DNA from: Humulus lupulus
Taxonomy: Eukaryota > Streptophyta > Magnoliopsida > Rosales > Cannabaceae
Assembly (NCBI RefSeq): GCF_963169125.1
Contig: NC_084795.1
Span: forward strand, 139,551,701-139,615,700
Direction of reading: 5' to 3'
DNA: 64,000 nucleotides
Below, piece after piece: positions 43,011 to 55,445 of the stretch (the first letter of the stretch is position 1; each line of letters begins with the position of its first letter). Below the pieces are notes generated by a model. That model was not told the origin of the DNA and did no database searches. It saw only the letters and a program-made list of their open reading frames with translations. Both the position numbers and the translations under genes were made by a program.

Positions 43011-44327
43011 AAAGGTTTGGAGTGAAAGGTTTGAGCTCCTCATTTGAGTCGCAATCGTCCATCCCCTTTCCAGATAAGAGCCTCTTCATCTATTCCTCCA
43101 TCAAGGCCACTATCTCAAGGGTTAGATTCTTGGTCTCTAGGTTAGTTGGGGGCTGTTCAACAACTCCCCTCCTATTGTACGCATTTGATGGGTTGTTTTC
43201 CCTCCAAGTTTGAGCTTTGTTAGGTGGGACATTCCCATTGTTGCGTACGATAGACAGACCTCCCTCATGTCAAGTATAATTCACATCCTCATCACGAGCT
43301 AGATACCTTCTTTATGAGTTTAAATGATCGCACAGGTCGAGCTGTGGATCATACCGAGGACTTTGTCCTGAGCTAAGGTGATTCCTCAAGTCCCTCTCAT
43401 ACCTGCCTCCACGCTTGCTCCCCGTCCAGTAACTTTCATTGGAAAAACTTACGGCCCACGGCTGAGATCGAGAACTTGGATTCTCAGCATGTGCCCGTGG
43501 GGCATAAGTATCTACTGATGGGGGAGTATTTTTCCTACTGTTCCCACGAGCTGGAGCATCTCGCTGTGGGCGAGGTGGTGTAGGATGTCTACCTGTGATT
43601 GCGGATGCCTTATTGGCGAGGCTATCCTCCTTCCATCAGAACGAACTAAATTAGCCTGCCTCAGCTCTACCCCAATGTCCTGAGTTCTCTGTGCCTAGGT
43701 TCTGATCGTGGAACAGGAGGATTCACTAGAGCATTTTTTCCTCCTTGAACTTGTCCCATCTCGCCCTTGTGGGCTGTTGTGGGCACTCCTGGGAATCTAT
43801 GAAAAAGGCACGAAGCTGGGGGTCGCAATTCTGACCGACCAACTGACATGCTGATGATGACTCCTGTAATGACCAGTGGGCTGAGCACTTCGGTGGTTTC
43901 ACTCTGAAGGTACGGAGCTCAGAGTGGCGGTCCTGACAGAATGACTAGGTTTAGACCGGTTATTCCTGTGGGACTTATGAGACCCACTTTGCCTCTTTTC
44001 GACATTAACGTTGGTTGCCAAAGTGGGTAATCGAGCCAAGACCTCCTCGATTTGTCTATTTGACCTAGCGAGATGGCTCTTTAATTGGAAACTTTCCATC
44101 TCGACAGTAGTCAAATATCCTGGATTAGGATTTGGTGGGAGTGATGCTAAACTCCTAGTGTCGTCCTGACCCACCGGTTGTTTCTCAGGACGTTGTTGAA
44201 TATCTGGGCCCCTTTCAGTGGGAACATCAGTATGATGGGCCTCCCGCCCACTAGGTTTTTCCATCCTATTGTCATGGATCGATCGAGTGAGCACCATGAT
44301 GAATGTCGATTGAATCTTGTGAAGCAA
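43011..44327 (-). pseudogene. Gag N-terminal region of Tat element B
   Basis: The frame 44327-43899 (142 codons) contains MVLTRSIHDNRMEKPSGREA, a hydrophilic low-complexity start and QLKSHLARSNRQIEEVLARL (helical). Further shifted frames, rich in Arg, Ser, Pro and Gln, run to about 43010. The true start is probably the internal MVLTRS Met, since the sequence before it overlaps the primer-site region. Several frameshifts break it. Confidence 0.7.
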
Positions 44328-44334
44328 TAATTTC

Positions 44335-44352
44335 CTCTCAATGAAAGCATCA
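44335..44352 (-). other. Primer-binding site of Tat element B, mutated
   Basis: The minus strand reads TGATGCTTTCATTGAGAG: identical to element A except that the leading TGG is TGA (a G to A change at the terminal tRNA-pairing position), which could impair priming. Three bases from the LTR. Confidence 0.75.
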
Positions 44353-44355
44353 AAT

Positions 44356-45114
44356 TGTTGACATGGTTTTTCGCCAACAATAGATTAAGAAATCTAATAA
44401 GGATATTAGTGCTTATTTGTAAACCATAATGAGATAATAAGAACCCTTTCATACACACAAAAATTTTACGTGGTTCAGTGGTTAAAATCAACCTAGTCCA
44501 CGAGACAATATTATTGCTTTTCTCTCACAATTTCTGTAGAGTTTCAGTAATACAAAAAGGCAATCCCCTTCCCTATCCATTATCCCTCATATTTATTGGG
44601 GAATTTCCTGGATAGGTTTGGGTAACCGCGTGAATAAATATGGTATACATTTAATACAGATTATTCCCATTTACATTGGGATATGATTTGATAACATAGT
44701 AGAATATACTCCTGCTATCTCAGATAATAAATGATAGATATACAATACATCCTGTGCATTAATGAGCGTATAAGGAGCCTCCTAATCTCTTGGGATCCTT
44801 CAGCATGTGTTCTGACCAGGTTTCCACGAGCTGGATATCTCACCCGAGCTGGTGTTTAAAGATTATATGAACCTTAGTTCGTATTAAGCTCAGAGTGCCC
44901 AAATGTGGATTTAGCCACTTTAAGTCTCGAACTGGATTGTTATCCTAAGAGGCATTCTGCTAGAAACTTGTACGTCGTGTATGAATTGGTTTGAGTCTCA
45001 AGCTGCTCACATTATTGTTAACTAGATGTTCTACTTGGCTATTTTTCCACATATTCATCTGCCAGCTGTACCCGAGCTGAGTAATTGAAATCGTGCTGAT
45101 TTTAGGGTACAACA
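44356..45114 (-). repeat. 5' LTR of Tat element B
   Basis: 759 bp, plus strand TGTTGACATGGTTTTTCGCC to AGGGTACAACA. It starts next to the primer site. The far end is set by the ACA before a drop in resemblance and is less certain because no second copy exists here. The presumed TSD copy is AAAAT at 45115-45119. Confidence 0.8.
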
Positions 45115-45190
45115 AAAATTATCATTTATATTTTTCTTTAAAGAAAACATGTTATTTTTTATTACCTAATCTAACTTATATAAATATATT
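45115..45190. other. Short spacer between elements B and C
   Basis: 76 bp of AT-rich sequence belonging to neither element by homology. It includes the TSD of element C (ATATT, 45186-45190). This is one of very few pieces in the window that may be older host DNA. Confidence 0.5.
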
Positions 45191-45931
45191 TGTTACACCC
45201 AAATTTTGAGATTAAGTAAATGACCCCGAAATGAAGGCTCATAAAAGCATAAGCTAAAAATAAATGAATTTCCACATTGCACTTGTGCAAATTATCATGG
45301 AATGTCATAGACACATGGTTATAGATCTACCATTTGTGTTTGAACTTGAGTCCTAGGCTCGAAGGCATTAACCTTCTCGGAAGGATGAGCTCGACAAACT
45401 TAGTGAGGGAGGAGGAAGCAACAACTGGAATGATGAGCTCGAGGTTGAGAGTGATCTCAAAAGCACATTGAAGCGATGTGCAAGCTCGATGTCGCATTTA
45501 CCACACAGAAAACCTATTAGGAAATCCCTATTTCTTTGGGATTAGTTAAGACTGTGTATCAAATCCCTAATTTTATTTAAATAATGCATTTAAGTTGTAT
45601 TGTTATTATTATTATTATTATTATTCAACTATTAATTTGAATTTGAATATATGTTGTAATTTCCCTTAATTAGGGGAAGATATTATTGTAACCAGGTCTA
45701 TAAATAGTCTAGATTTGGTCATTTGTACGGAGGCACAATTGGGTACTGGAAAAGACTCTGCCAAATTGCTTTCACTTGAAGCTTTCATATAGAGTTCATA
45801 ATAACAGTGACTTGTGGACGTAGGCAGATTATAAACTGCTGATCCACGTTAAAAATCTTTGTCTTTTATTTTCTTCCTAATAAATTATTTATTGCTCTAC
45901 ATAATTAAGTTGACGAAAAACGGCGTCAACA
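45191..45931 (+). repeat. LTR1 (5' LTR) of Tat element C
   Basis: TGTTACACCCAAATTTTG...CGGCGTCAACA, 741 bp. It has a TATA box TATAAATA at 45699-45706 and a TTATTATTATT microsatellite at about 45600-45626. Homologous to LTR2 throughout. Confidence 0.93.
45699..45706 (+). promoter_or_regulatory. LTR promoter TATA box, element C
   Basis: TATAAATA, conserved as TATAAATA at 62086-62093 in LTR2 despite divergence of the flanks. The 3' quarter of the LTR after it (TTTGTACGGAGGCACAATTGGGTA) is also well conserved, as expected for the transcribed R-U5 part. Confidence 0.7.
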
Positions 45932-45934
45932 GTT

Positions 45935-45952
45935 TGGTGCTTTCGTTGAGAG
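45935..45952 (+). other. Primer-binding site of Tat element C
   Basis: TGGTGCTTTCGTTGAGAG, three bases after LTR1. It shares 17 of 18 bases with the site of element A. The second copy after LTR2 (62322-62339) reads TGGTTCTTTCTTTGAGAG. Confidence 0.8.
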
Positions 45953-46009
45953 AATTAAGCAATTCTTCCTGCTTTTTAGTATAAAACCCCATGCGTATCA
46001 ACAATTGTC

Positions 46010-46589
46010 GCCCTGAACATCCCTGGAACTAGTGGGCGACCATTACCTCAAATCCTTGAGGAGCGTACTCCACGAACTGATGACCATCCCCAAAGGCCTG
46101 ATAAACAACCCATTGTGGATCAGAACCTTGATGACGGGAGTGCCTCATCGTCTTGTAGAAGACGACGTTTCTAGAATCCTAGGCTTGACGAGGATTTATC
46201 CTATAATCTTGAAAATATACGTGCCAATAGTGGAGCAAGAAAATTGTAGGTTGCGTGAATAGCTGGCTGAGGCTACACGGGTAAATGAGGAGATGGTAAG
46301 GCGAGCTGCTGAAGTTCAAGCACCTCCCTGGAAGACCAGGGGACGACCTCAAGGGAGCATGACTGCGAGGATGGCTGAGAGCAAGGTCAAATGCCAGAAA
46401 TAATCAACCTGGGGAAATTTCTCGAAACCCTGTTAAGGAATAACCTAGCAGGGAGTGTTCCTGCAGAAACTGGGAATAACTAAGCTTCCTTGATAGCTTG
46501 GAGTGATAATCCAAAGATTGCCAGGAATAACCTGGAGCCTGCCCAGGCTAACCCAGAGCCTACCAGGCCAAATAACAGGAGGCTACAAC
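46010..46589 (+). pseudogene. Gag N-terminal region of Tat element C, start codon lost
   Basis: The frame VALNIPGTSGRPLPQILEER begins at an ATT where the second copy at 62391 has ATG, so the start is destroyed here. It continues with RTPRTDDHPQRPDKQP and hits a stop after CRRRRF. Shifted frames then carry EEMVRRAAEVQAPP and the Pro/Asn-rich PEPTRPNNRRLQ, which is joined to PPSPIRHPPP across the solo LTR. Low in complexity and hydrophilic, as in other Tat gags. Confidence 0.75.
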
Positions 46590-48834
46590 TGTTGAAAAAA
46601 CATTTAGAGAAAGCAGCGAAATTGGTGTGGTTGGCCCATTTGGTACAACATTTTAATTTTTCATTAATCATATAAATAATTTATATGACCAAGAAAACAA
46701 TCCACAAATATTAATATACAATATTATTAATCGTGCAACATATATATAAATATACAATACATTTATATATAACATATAAAGAAAAAAAATTGAAGAACAT
46801 ATACATTTACCTCTTGAATCCTATCAAATGTCCTTGAGTTTTTTTGTATATTTTCGATCTTCCTAGCCAAAGCTTTAAGCACTTAAACCACAATCTTCCA
46901 AAGTGTTCTCTACACCTCAAGATGTGTGTGGGAACATAGAGAACATGAGTCGTATTTTTTAGGATCCACAAGTATTTATCACCACATGAGAACTTAGATT
47001 ATTATCTGAGAATGGCTAGAATAAAGAAGAAGAAAGAAAGAGTTTTTGTCTAACAAAAATTCTAAGAACTTTTCTGAATTGTATCTGAAATGTGTAGTGT
47101 ATTGTGTTGTGTTCTCTTTCTTCTCTTTTTTCTATAACATATATATAGATATATTTATTACCTTATTATTCATAATAATAATAGTAATATTATAAAATAC
47201 CATAATGATGATAGGATTTGATTTAGGTAAATATCTAACTTACCAAATTTAAAAAAACTATTTTCAAATTATTAAATAAATAAAATAAAAACTACACTGA
47301 TACAATCTGTAAATGTAGTACATGCATGGCACAGTCTCTGGACTGTGCCATGCATGACCCACAATTCCCTTTTCAGGGATTTTTCATTTTTATTTCATTT
47401 AATTATTTAATTAAAATCAATCTCCCACAAAATAAGGTATTCATCTTTTTAAGGAAAAAGATGACAACCATATTTCAAAATTTAATTCAAAATTCAAAAT
47501 TCAAATTGATGATCATCATTATCATCATCTTTTAAAATTCAATAAATCAAAAACTATTTTTGACTTACCAATTTTATTTTCTCCCACTCAAATAAAATAA
47601 TTAATTTCAAAAATTAATTAATTAATTTATATATATATATGAAATTTACATATTTAAATTAATAAATATATTTTTGAAAATTAATAATTAATTCCAAATT
47701 AATTATTCAACCTCAATTATCATATAATTGCATACTTGACCCGAAGAATAAAATTCTTCTCAAATTCCCAAATTACAGTTATACAATTGTATCAACTCTT
47801 ACCTTGATATAGTGTTGATAGAGCCACCTTGGGGACCTATGGACCCATAATATCAAGCTCCAATAAATATTACATTATTAATCAAAGCTCTTTGATTAAA
47901 TAATCATATTTATTAATCTCATGATTACTCCACTATAAATATGAGATTGAACTCTTGATAATTATAGACATATATTTACTGAGTACTTTATTTAAGAATA
48001 AAGTGTCCATTGATATGATCATTACATACAACGTTAATCCTCTATTAATGGTTCATAATTAAAAAGGAATAAAATTACAATTTTACCATTTTTGCTGTAT
48101 CTTGTTCCTAGAGTACCATTGACTTTACTAGTGAAGGTTGTGTCACAACAAGTTTGCGACGTGAACGCTCATAACCTTTTCAGTTCCAAAAGTCAACCCA
48201 ATACAAAACCATTATTCAATCTATAAGAAGGTATAGATTCCATATCTATTAAACTACGTCCCCAATCATAAATATCATTGAGTCTTCAAAACAATTGTTC
48301 TTAGCCTGATCATTCTGAAAAACCTTAACGCGTGAATCAAAGGATTAGATGACATATATAGTAGTTCATAGCAACCTCAGGATTAAGATCATTGTGTATA
48401 TGATCTTCGTTTGATGTGTTTGATTAATACTATGAAACGATGTTTAAACAAGTATTAACAAATCACATATGGTCCAGTTCTACATACTCTCAGCATGCAA
48501 AGTACCTCCACTAAAGTGTCCTGCTACACTAGTAACTCGGATCTAGGTCAGATGTATTCATAATACTAGTGGACTGTACTAGCAGTAATTAATCTAAAGA
48601 TTCCATAACTTTATTTTACTGCAAACTATTTTAAGTATATTATCTTAATCTCGATCCTCTCATACCAATATGGTATTAAGACCACATAGATAAACTTTGG
48701 AATTTTCTGATATTTACTTAATATTATCAATATAATATCAGACATAGTCTATATATATAATAATTTGATTCAATTATTTATTTCATTTAAAACATTTGTC
48801 AACGACAATTGTTTTAAGGGCACTATTCCCAACA
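46590..48834 (-). mobile_element. Solo LTR, copia Angela-like, near-perfect TSD
   Basis: 2245 bp; minus strand TGTTGGGAATAGTGCCC to TTTTTTCAACA. Flanks ACAAC (46585-46589) and ACCAC (48835-48839) differ at one base. Same family and length as the LTR at 56774-59017, including GGCCAACCACACCA...GCTGC near the 3' end and GGTACTTTGCATGCTGAG-like stretches. It interrupts gag of element C. Confidence 0.92.
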
Positions 48835-50270
48835 ACCACCCTCGCCAATTAGGCATCCCCCCCTCTCCGATAAGACATCCTCCTCCGGCACAGGGTGTAT
48901 CCCAGCCAGTTCCCAATGGGAACCGAGCAAGAGACATGGCACTTCAGGGGCCTTCTTGAAGCGCTCAAAGTGGGAGCTGAGACATGAGCCATTGGGCTCG
49001 ACCCGAGCACAATGGTGGATGTGAGGCCCCATGAGAGGCTCATCAGGGACATAGACAACCCCAGCCATCTGGGAGTCATATGTCAAGGTCACGAATGACC
49101 AGAATGAGGGCACATGTGGAAAACCCACCTCGTAATCAAGCCCCATAATAGCAACAACTAGAAAGAAGCAGGTCGGTGAGTGTGTAATATACCGAGCCTA
49201 GAAATTATGAGAATTATCAAAATGAGTATCCTGATCTTCAAGAACTCCTAAATCAGATGCGGGGGCAATCTAATCAGCCAAACCCGAACCTGCGAACACA
49301 CTTAAATACCTGGAGAGAGCCCCTGCAACCACTATATGGAAATCAATATAACCTTATGTTGCGACAAGGAGCTGGAGTTCTCATGAACAATAACCAGCTG
49401 CTAGTAATGCAAGCTCCCCCTAGTGGTTTGGTCAAAGAGAGGATCAACCAGCTGGAGGAGGCATTTAGGCTCGTCCAAGAGGGGAAAAATAAAGAAAAGG
49501 CTTACGAATCCAATGAGGAGCTCGAGCCTTTCTTACCCCATATCTCAAATACACCATTTCCTAATGGTTTCAAAATACCCCAGGTGGCACCCTATGATGG
49601 GATGACTAACCCAGGTAGCCACATGAGTACATTCAATATGGTAATGCGAGCTAGTAAGATCGAGTACAAGCTCAGGTGTATGCTCAACCTGACCACACTC
49701 ATTGGACCAGTAAAGAATTGGTTCGAAAATTTTGAAGACATTCGATCTCGTCAAGGGAAAAACTGTCCAGAGAATTCAAGAAACAATTCCAAGCTGTGAA
49801 GAACATCAAGCTTGAGGTATCTGGATTAACCAATGTTAGGAAGTAGCTGGGTGAGTCACTGAAAAGCTATCTGGCAAGGTTCAATAATAGAAGTGGCGCA
49901 AGCTCGCAATGTCGACGACAGTGGTCATCTCATGGCAGTACGGGCTGGAGTATTGCCAGGGAGTCCCCTTTTGGACGACGTGCAAAGAAAATTTGTGAGG
50001 TCAATAGCCGATTTCAATACTCGGGCTTAGAGGTTTTTCAATGTAGAAGAGGAAAGGTTGGCACTCAAGCTAACTCCACCACTTGTAATAACTTCAACGA
50101 CAAATGTTAACTCAGCCACCACCTCGGATACGCCCTCTACATTGCAACCCTCAGGAGATAACCCTTCTAAAATAAAGAAGAATGAAGGGAGTAACTCAGA
50201 CGCTAACAGGGGTAAGAAAAATAAAAGGAGACAAATACTTCTCCATTTGAACAGTTTATAAAATAAAATT
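48835..50270 (+). pseudogene. Gag central (capsid) region of Tat element C
   Basis: The longest frame is 49257-49799: RINQLEEAFRLVQEG, PFPNGFKIPQVAPYDGMTNP, STFNMVMRASKIEYKLRCML. It breaks after NWFENFEDIRSRQGKN, where a frameshift moves into FKKQFQAVKNIKLEVSGL. Later pieces carry SLKSYLARFNN, then NVEEERLALKLTP and a basic end KKNEGSNSDANRGKKNKRR near 50200. At least four disruptions. Confidence 0.83.
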
Positions 50271-50740
50271 TTCACGAATGAAAATCAGGTCCCTTCCAGG
50301 TGACCTGATGTGATGCGAAACCAGAAATCCAAAAAGGATTCACACAAGTTCTGCAAATTTCACAGGGATATCGGTCATACCACTGATGAATGCAGACAGT
50401 TAAAGGACAAGATTGAAGGATTGATCTCGAGATGCTACCTCAAGCAGTGCGTTTGAAACCGAAATCCAGCCCAGACTTCGCTTGGACAAAAGGCAACTCC
50501 GGCACAACCTGCACAACAATCTGCGGCCCCACATGCGAGGGAGGATAACCGACCTCCCCCAATCAATGGAGAAGATGTAATAACCATCACGGGAGGACCG
50601 CACATTGTGGGTTTGGGTAGGAATGCCCAAAAGAGATATGTCCAGGAGCTCAAAACAAGGGATGGATCTCCCTATGAGCATGAACCCTGAGCTCTGAAAC
50701 AACAAAGGGTTGAATCCCAACCCATTACCTTCACCAAAGA
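50271..50740 (+). pseudogene. Gag zinc-binding motif and linker of Tat element C
   Basis: The plus strand carries FCKFHRDIGHTTDECRQLKD (Cys and His spaced as a zinc-knuckle-like motif), a stop after LKQCV, an Ala/Pro/Gln linker and DVITITGGPHIVGLGRNAQK. These match the same order in elements A, B and D. Confidence 0.78.
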
Positions 50741-51409
50741 GGATGCCTCACACGTCTAGTTTCCTCATAATGACCCTCTGGTCATAACCTTTCAACTCGC
50801 CAATAAGAGGGTACACCGAGTTCTGATCGATAACGGGAGCTCGGTCAACATCCTCTATAAGGCAACCCTGAAGAAAATGGGATTGCCTGTTCGAGACCTA
50901 AAGGCCTGTGTGACAATGTTATATGAATTTTTAAGAGATGGAATAGCCAGTATGAGGTCTATTAAACTCCCAGTAACCTTGGGAGACTATCCAGTCTCGA
51001 TAACCAAGATAATGGAATTCATCGTGTAGACACCCCTTTTGCCTACAATTTACTGCTCGGGAAACCAACCTTGATTGGGTTGGGGGAAGTTACATCTGTT
51101 AGGCACTTGGCCATAAAATTCCCAACACCCAATGACATTGGGACATTTAAAGGAGACCAATTGGCTGCCCGAGAATGCTATAGCATCTCAATGAGGGGTA
51201 AGGGCCAAGCTAGTGGGCAGGCACTAGTTATTATTGAGGAAATAAACGAGGCAATATACGAGGTCAAAGAAGAGATCGACCCAAGGGTAGCTGAGGATAG
51301 GGTCGATCTTAGAACAATTGAAGAGCTCGAAGACATCCAGACCGACGAGAAGGACACCACCAAGCTGGTGAAGATTGGGAAGAACCTTCCAACAGACGCG
51401 AGATAGCAA
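50741..51409 (+). pseudogene. Aspartic protease of Tat element C
   Basis: ITFTKEDASHV, a stop, FPHNDPLVITFQLANKRV, then RVLIDNGSSVNILYKATLKK with intact catalytic Asp, and TLGDYPVSITKIMEFIV followed by a stop. The frame then shifts to 51071-51406 (VRHLAIKFPTPNDIGTFKGD, AARECYSISMRGKGQ, IKLVKIGKNLP-like end). Confidence 0.83.
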
Positions 51410-52223
51410 TTAATCTGCTTCCTGAAGGAAAACCAGGATGTATTCGCATGGTCACACATAGATATGATTGGGATCAGCCCAAACATTATAAGCCATGCGT
51501 TGAACATTGACAAAAACTTCCCTCCAAAGCAGCAGAAAAGAAGTTCCTTGAGGATGAGAGGAAGAAGGCCTTGAAAGACTACAAGAAAATCGGTTTATCC
51601 GAGATGCTTTCTACCCAGATTGGATAGCCAACCCAGTTCTTGTCTCGAAGCCCAATGGCAAGTGGTAAACTTTCATTGACTATTCAGACCATAACAAGGC
51701 ATGTCTGAAAGACTATTTTCCCCTGCCTCAAATCGATCAACTGGTGGATGCTACCTTGGGTCACGACATCATGTCATTCATGGATGCATATTCTGGATAT
51801 AACCAGATAGCCATGCATGGACCCGATCAGGAACACACGTGCTTCATGAATGATAAATGGCTATATTGTTATAATGTGATGCCTTTTGGGCTCAAGAATG
51901 CTGGGGCCACATATTAGAGAGTGGTAAATAGAATGTTTTCCAAGCAGATAAGAAATAACATGGAAGTGTATGTGAACGATATGCTAGTCAATTCCAAACA
52001 CAGTTGTAACCATGTTGATGATCTCGTCGAGTGTTTTGCTATACTTCGAAAATACAAAATAAGACTTAAGCCACAAAAATGCTCATTCAGAGTTTCTTCG
52101 GGAAAGTTTATCAGATTTGTAGTCAATGCTCGGGGCATAGAGGCAAACCCAAATAAGATAAAGGCTTTAATTGACATGCCTTCACCTCGAAAGCATAAAG
52201 ATGTCCAAATTTTAACTGGATGA
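51410..52223 (+). pseudogene. Reverse transcriptase of Tat element C, active-site substitution
   Basis: Linker DVFAWSHIDMIGISPNII, then LVSKPNGKW, a stop, IDYSDHNKACLKDYFPLPQI, SFMDAYSGYNQIAMH, NVMPFGLKNAGATY, a stop, and frame 51921-52223 with MEVYVNDMLVNSK. The YVDD box is YVND, a single Asp to Asn change at the first catalytic aspartate that should inactivate the enzyme. It ends at a TGA (52221-52223) before MVALSRFL. Confidence 0.87.
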
Positions 52224-53280
52224 ATGGTGGCACTAAGTAGATTCTTATCAAAATCTAAAGATAAATGCCTTCCATTCTTCAATCTTTTGAGAGGGGGCAA
52301 AAAGTTTGAATGGTCAGACAAGTGCAAGCTCGCTTTTCAAGCTCTTAAAAAATATCTTGCTGAACCACCTATCTTATCCAAACTAGTCACAGGGAAAATA
52401 TTGTACTTGTACCTTGCTCTGACCGAACATGCAATTAGTGCGGTACTTGTTCGGGAAGATAAGAAAGTACAAAAAACTGTTTATTATGTCAACAAAAGGT
52501 TGCTGGGGGTAGAATCGAGGTATTCATTGATGGAAAAGCTAGCCTTGTGCTTAATACATGCATCCCAAAAACTCTGACCCTACTTCCAAGCACACCCCGT
52601 ACACATGTTGATTGATCAACCATTAAGACATGTATTGTTGAAACTTGAAGCATCAGGAAGACTATTGGAATGGGCGGTCGAACTTGGGCAGTTTGAGATC
52701 ACGTATCACCCGAGAACGACGATAAAAGGAAAGGCCTTGGTGAATTTTATAGTCGAATACACTGAAATCACCAATGAGGAAGTCGTAACACCAGCTCGAG
52801 CTGTGGAGACTTTGTGTCGATGGTTCTTCTATCGAGAACGGGTCGGGGGCAAGCATTATCCTAATTATCCCGTAAGGAAATAGGTTCCCCTCAGCCTTAA
52901 GGTTTGGCTTCAAGGCCTCAAATAACAAGGTTGAATACGAGCCACTGTTAGTAGGACTTCGAATATCTTCCGAAATAAAAGCAAAAGCCATTCGTTGCTA
53001 TAGTGACTCCCAATTGGTTGTCAACCATGTCCTAGGAGAATACCAGGCTTGGGGAACTAAAATGGTAGCATACTTGAATAAAGTCAAAGCAACAGTCAAA
53101 CAATTCAAATTTTATGAAATTGAGCAAGTTTCGCAAGAATAAAATTCGAATGTAGATGCTCTAGCTCAACTCGCAACAACCAAGGAAGCCGATACACTAA
53201 ATGTAGTACCAATCGAATTTTTACCGAGCATAGTCAAGCCTGACGAAGATGACATCAACATGATAGACTGATAACCTATA
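52224..53280 (+). pseudogene. RNase H pair of Tat element C
   Basis: First RNase H in frames 52224-52577 and 52605-52883 (FFNLLRGGKKFEW, VYYVNKRLLGVESRYS, LIDQPLRHVLLKLEASGRLL). The second RNase H follows with LCRWFFYRERVGG-type frame breaks, ALRFGFKASNNKVEYEPLL (the Glu position is retained as VEYE), CYSDSQLVVNHVLGEYQAWG and NSNVDALAQLATTKEAD. Stops replace Arg/Gln codons at several points. Confidence 0.84.
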
Positions 53281-54480
53281 TGGATGACTCCCATAATAGA
53301 CTACCTTGAAACCAGAAGCCTCCTAGCAGACCGAAACGAGGCCAAAAAGTTGATGTACAAGATACCAAGATACACTTTCTTGAAGGGGAGATTCTACAAA
53401 AGAGGATATTCTATGCCATTATTAAGGTGTGTAACTCCACCCAAGGCTAGAGAAATCCTAGAAGAAACCCATGAAGGATTTTACGGAGATCATACGGAGG
53501 GCATAGTGTATCAAAGAAGGAAATTAGGCAAGGATACTTCTGGCCTACAGTAAAAGCAGAATCGTTCAAGTATGTCAAACGTTGTGATAAATGTCAGTGA
53601 TTCGCTTCAATCCCGTGAGCCCCACCAATCAAACTCACCATGTTGAGCTCCCCATGGCCGTTCGCGGTATGGGGAATGTACCTCATAAGATCATTACCAA
53701 CAGGAAAAGGGGGAGTCAAATATGTAATAGTTTTTTTTATTACTTCACTAAATGGAACGAAGTCGAACCTCTAGCCACAATCACCTCAAAGAAAGTCTTG
53801 GACTTTGTGGTAAAGAATATAATTTGTAGATATGGGGTACCAATGAAAATAGTCTCAGACAATGGAACCCAGTTCGACAGCGAGCTGCTTACACAGTTTT
53901 GTGAAAAAAAGGGATAATCAAGAGTTTCTCCTTAGTAGCTCATCCACAAGAAAATGGCCAGGTCGAAGCCATAAACAAGACTCTGAAGAGCTCCATAAAG
54001 AAAAGGCTCAAAGAAGCTAAAGAAAAATGGCCAGAAGAATCACCATAAGTCCTATGGGCTTACAGAACAACAACTCGAACCTCAACTGGCCAAACCCCCT
54101 TCTCACTAGCCTAAGGCTGCAAAGCAATGCTGCCCATTGAGGTCAAAATTCCCATGATCAGACGCGAAGCATACGACCAGACCTCAAACCAATCTCAGCT
54201 CGAGGAAACCCTAGATTTAATTGAAGAAAAACGAGAAAAAACCTAGCTTAAAAACGCTGCATACCAACAAAGGCCACAAGATACTTCAATAAAAGGGTTC
54301 AAGACAGACATTTTGGATTGGGAGATTCGGTTCTTAGGCATGTATTTTTGGCCACAAAAGACCCCTTTGCAGGCGTGCTCAGACCTAATTGGGCAGGACC
54401 TTACCAAATTGATTCCATTATTCAACCTGGTGTGTATAAACTAGCGAGAATGAATGGAGAATTGGTTCCGCGAGCTTGAA
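53281..54480 (+). pseudogene. Integrase of Tat element C
   Basis: WMTPIIDYLETRSLLADRNE, YSMPLLRCVTPPKAREILEE and a damaged zinc region. In the core the first Asp is lost (AVWGMYLIRSLP where relatives have WGIDLIG), while SDNGTQFDSELL keeps the second, and ENGQVEAINKTLK holds the Glu in a shifted frame. The C-terminal part RHFGLGDSVLRHVFLATKDP and NGEHLRPYYQ is clear, near 54290-54500. Frameshifts lie at about 53515 and 53915. Confidence 0.85.
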
Positions 54481-55445
54481 ATGGTGAACATCTACGACCT
54501 TATTACCAGTAATGTAGGAATGATGTTTATTTATTTGTAACCAAGCTTGTATTATTTTTTTCTTTTCATTAATAAAGCGTTATTTATTATTTTAATTTTA
54601 TTTTTTATTGTTATATTTTTTGCAAGCTCACAAACTTCAATAACCTAAGATTTTACAATCATAGGAGATTAATGGGGCATAAATGGTATACAATCATACC
54701 ATTGGCTTGAAAATATAGCATCAATAAAAAATGAAATTACAGTGGATGGATTACCAACCATACATGCATACACAAATTCAATAAGTTTGGAACAAACCAT
54801 TAAAAACTATTCAACACAATCGAAAGTTGGAATTCTAGACAGACCAACACAATTCGTAAAAGTTGGAATTCTAGACAAACCAACACAATTCGTAAGTCGA
54901 GACAAGGCTGGAATTTTTGCAAAAAGTTTTGACCTCACAAACTCAAGTCCATACTTGAGGATGAGGAAAAGTTAATATATTTAAGCAAGAAATAACTAGA
55001 CTAACGAGACTACATGCCAATGAGTATTTTTAAATGTGAAAATACATGGTATAAGTAGTAATTAAACTTGAATGTAACGAGGTTGAAATTGTGGAGACGA
55101 ATGAGCTATGTATTAATATATAGAAGTCTGACCCTAAGCACATCAGTACTTGTATAAATAAACAAATATAAAAGCAAGTCCACAATAATATGCTCGAAAT
55201 ATTCCGAACATGGAGTATGATGCATAAGGATAAGATGAAAGTTGTATGTAGATAATGGGCATAAAGATTTTGAGAAAGAAATTTAAGCATAAAACTACCA
55301 GTAAACTATAAGAGCATTCGCATAAGATAATAAAATAGCTCGAGCTTGAGCCGTAAAATAAATTTTCTCGGCCCAAAGGGCCTTAATTAAGAGTATACTA
55401 CAAAAAAAATATGGTAAGGGACACAGCCCTTGTAAAGCAGATAAA
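54481..55445. mobile_element. Non-coding 3' region of Tat element C
   Basis: AT-rich, between integrase and the antisense gene. It holds two copies of a 34-bp unit (AAAGTTGGAATTCTAGACARACCAACACAATTCGT at about 54824-54892) and a third partial one. No gene is supported. Unlike A and B, no internal polypurine-like tract is seen here. Confidence 0.6.

Larger units (their letters stand above)
29906..45114 (-). mobile_element. Tat element B: Ty3/gypsy retrotransposon, minus strand, 3' end missing
   Basis: 5' LTR at 44356-45114, then gag, protease, RT, RNase H pair, integrase and a truncated antisense gene. It is interrupted by three solo LTRs with recognisable target duplications. No 3' LTR follows; the element ends at the junction with fragment D. 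The RT active site YVDD is intact, but gag, protease and integrase have stops and frameshifts. LTR length (759 bp) and sequence differ from A and C, so the three elements are separate Tat families. Confidence 0.88.

Noticed and set aside
28372..45114. Endogenous pararetrovirus (caulimovirid) because of RT and RNase H
   Set aside because: LTRs, integrase, 5-bp target duplications and tandem RNase H domains fit Ty3/gypsy Tat elements; no movement or coat protein is present.
54742..54975. A 77-codon frame with an internal repeat
   Set aside because: It is explained by two copies of a 34-bp non-coding repeat in the 3' region of element C.
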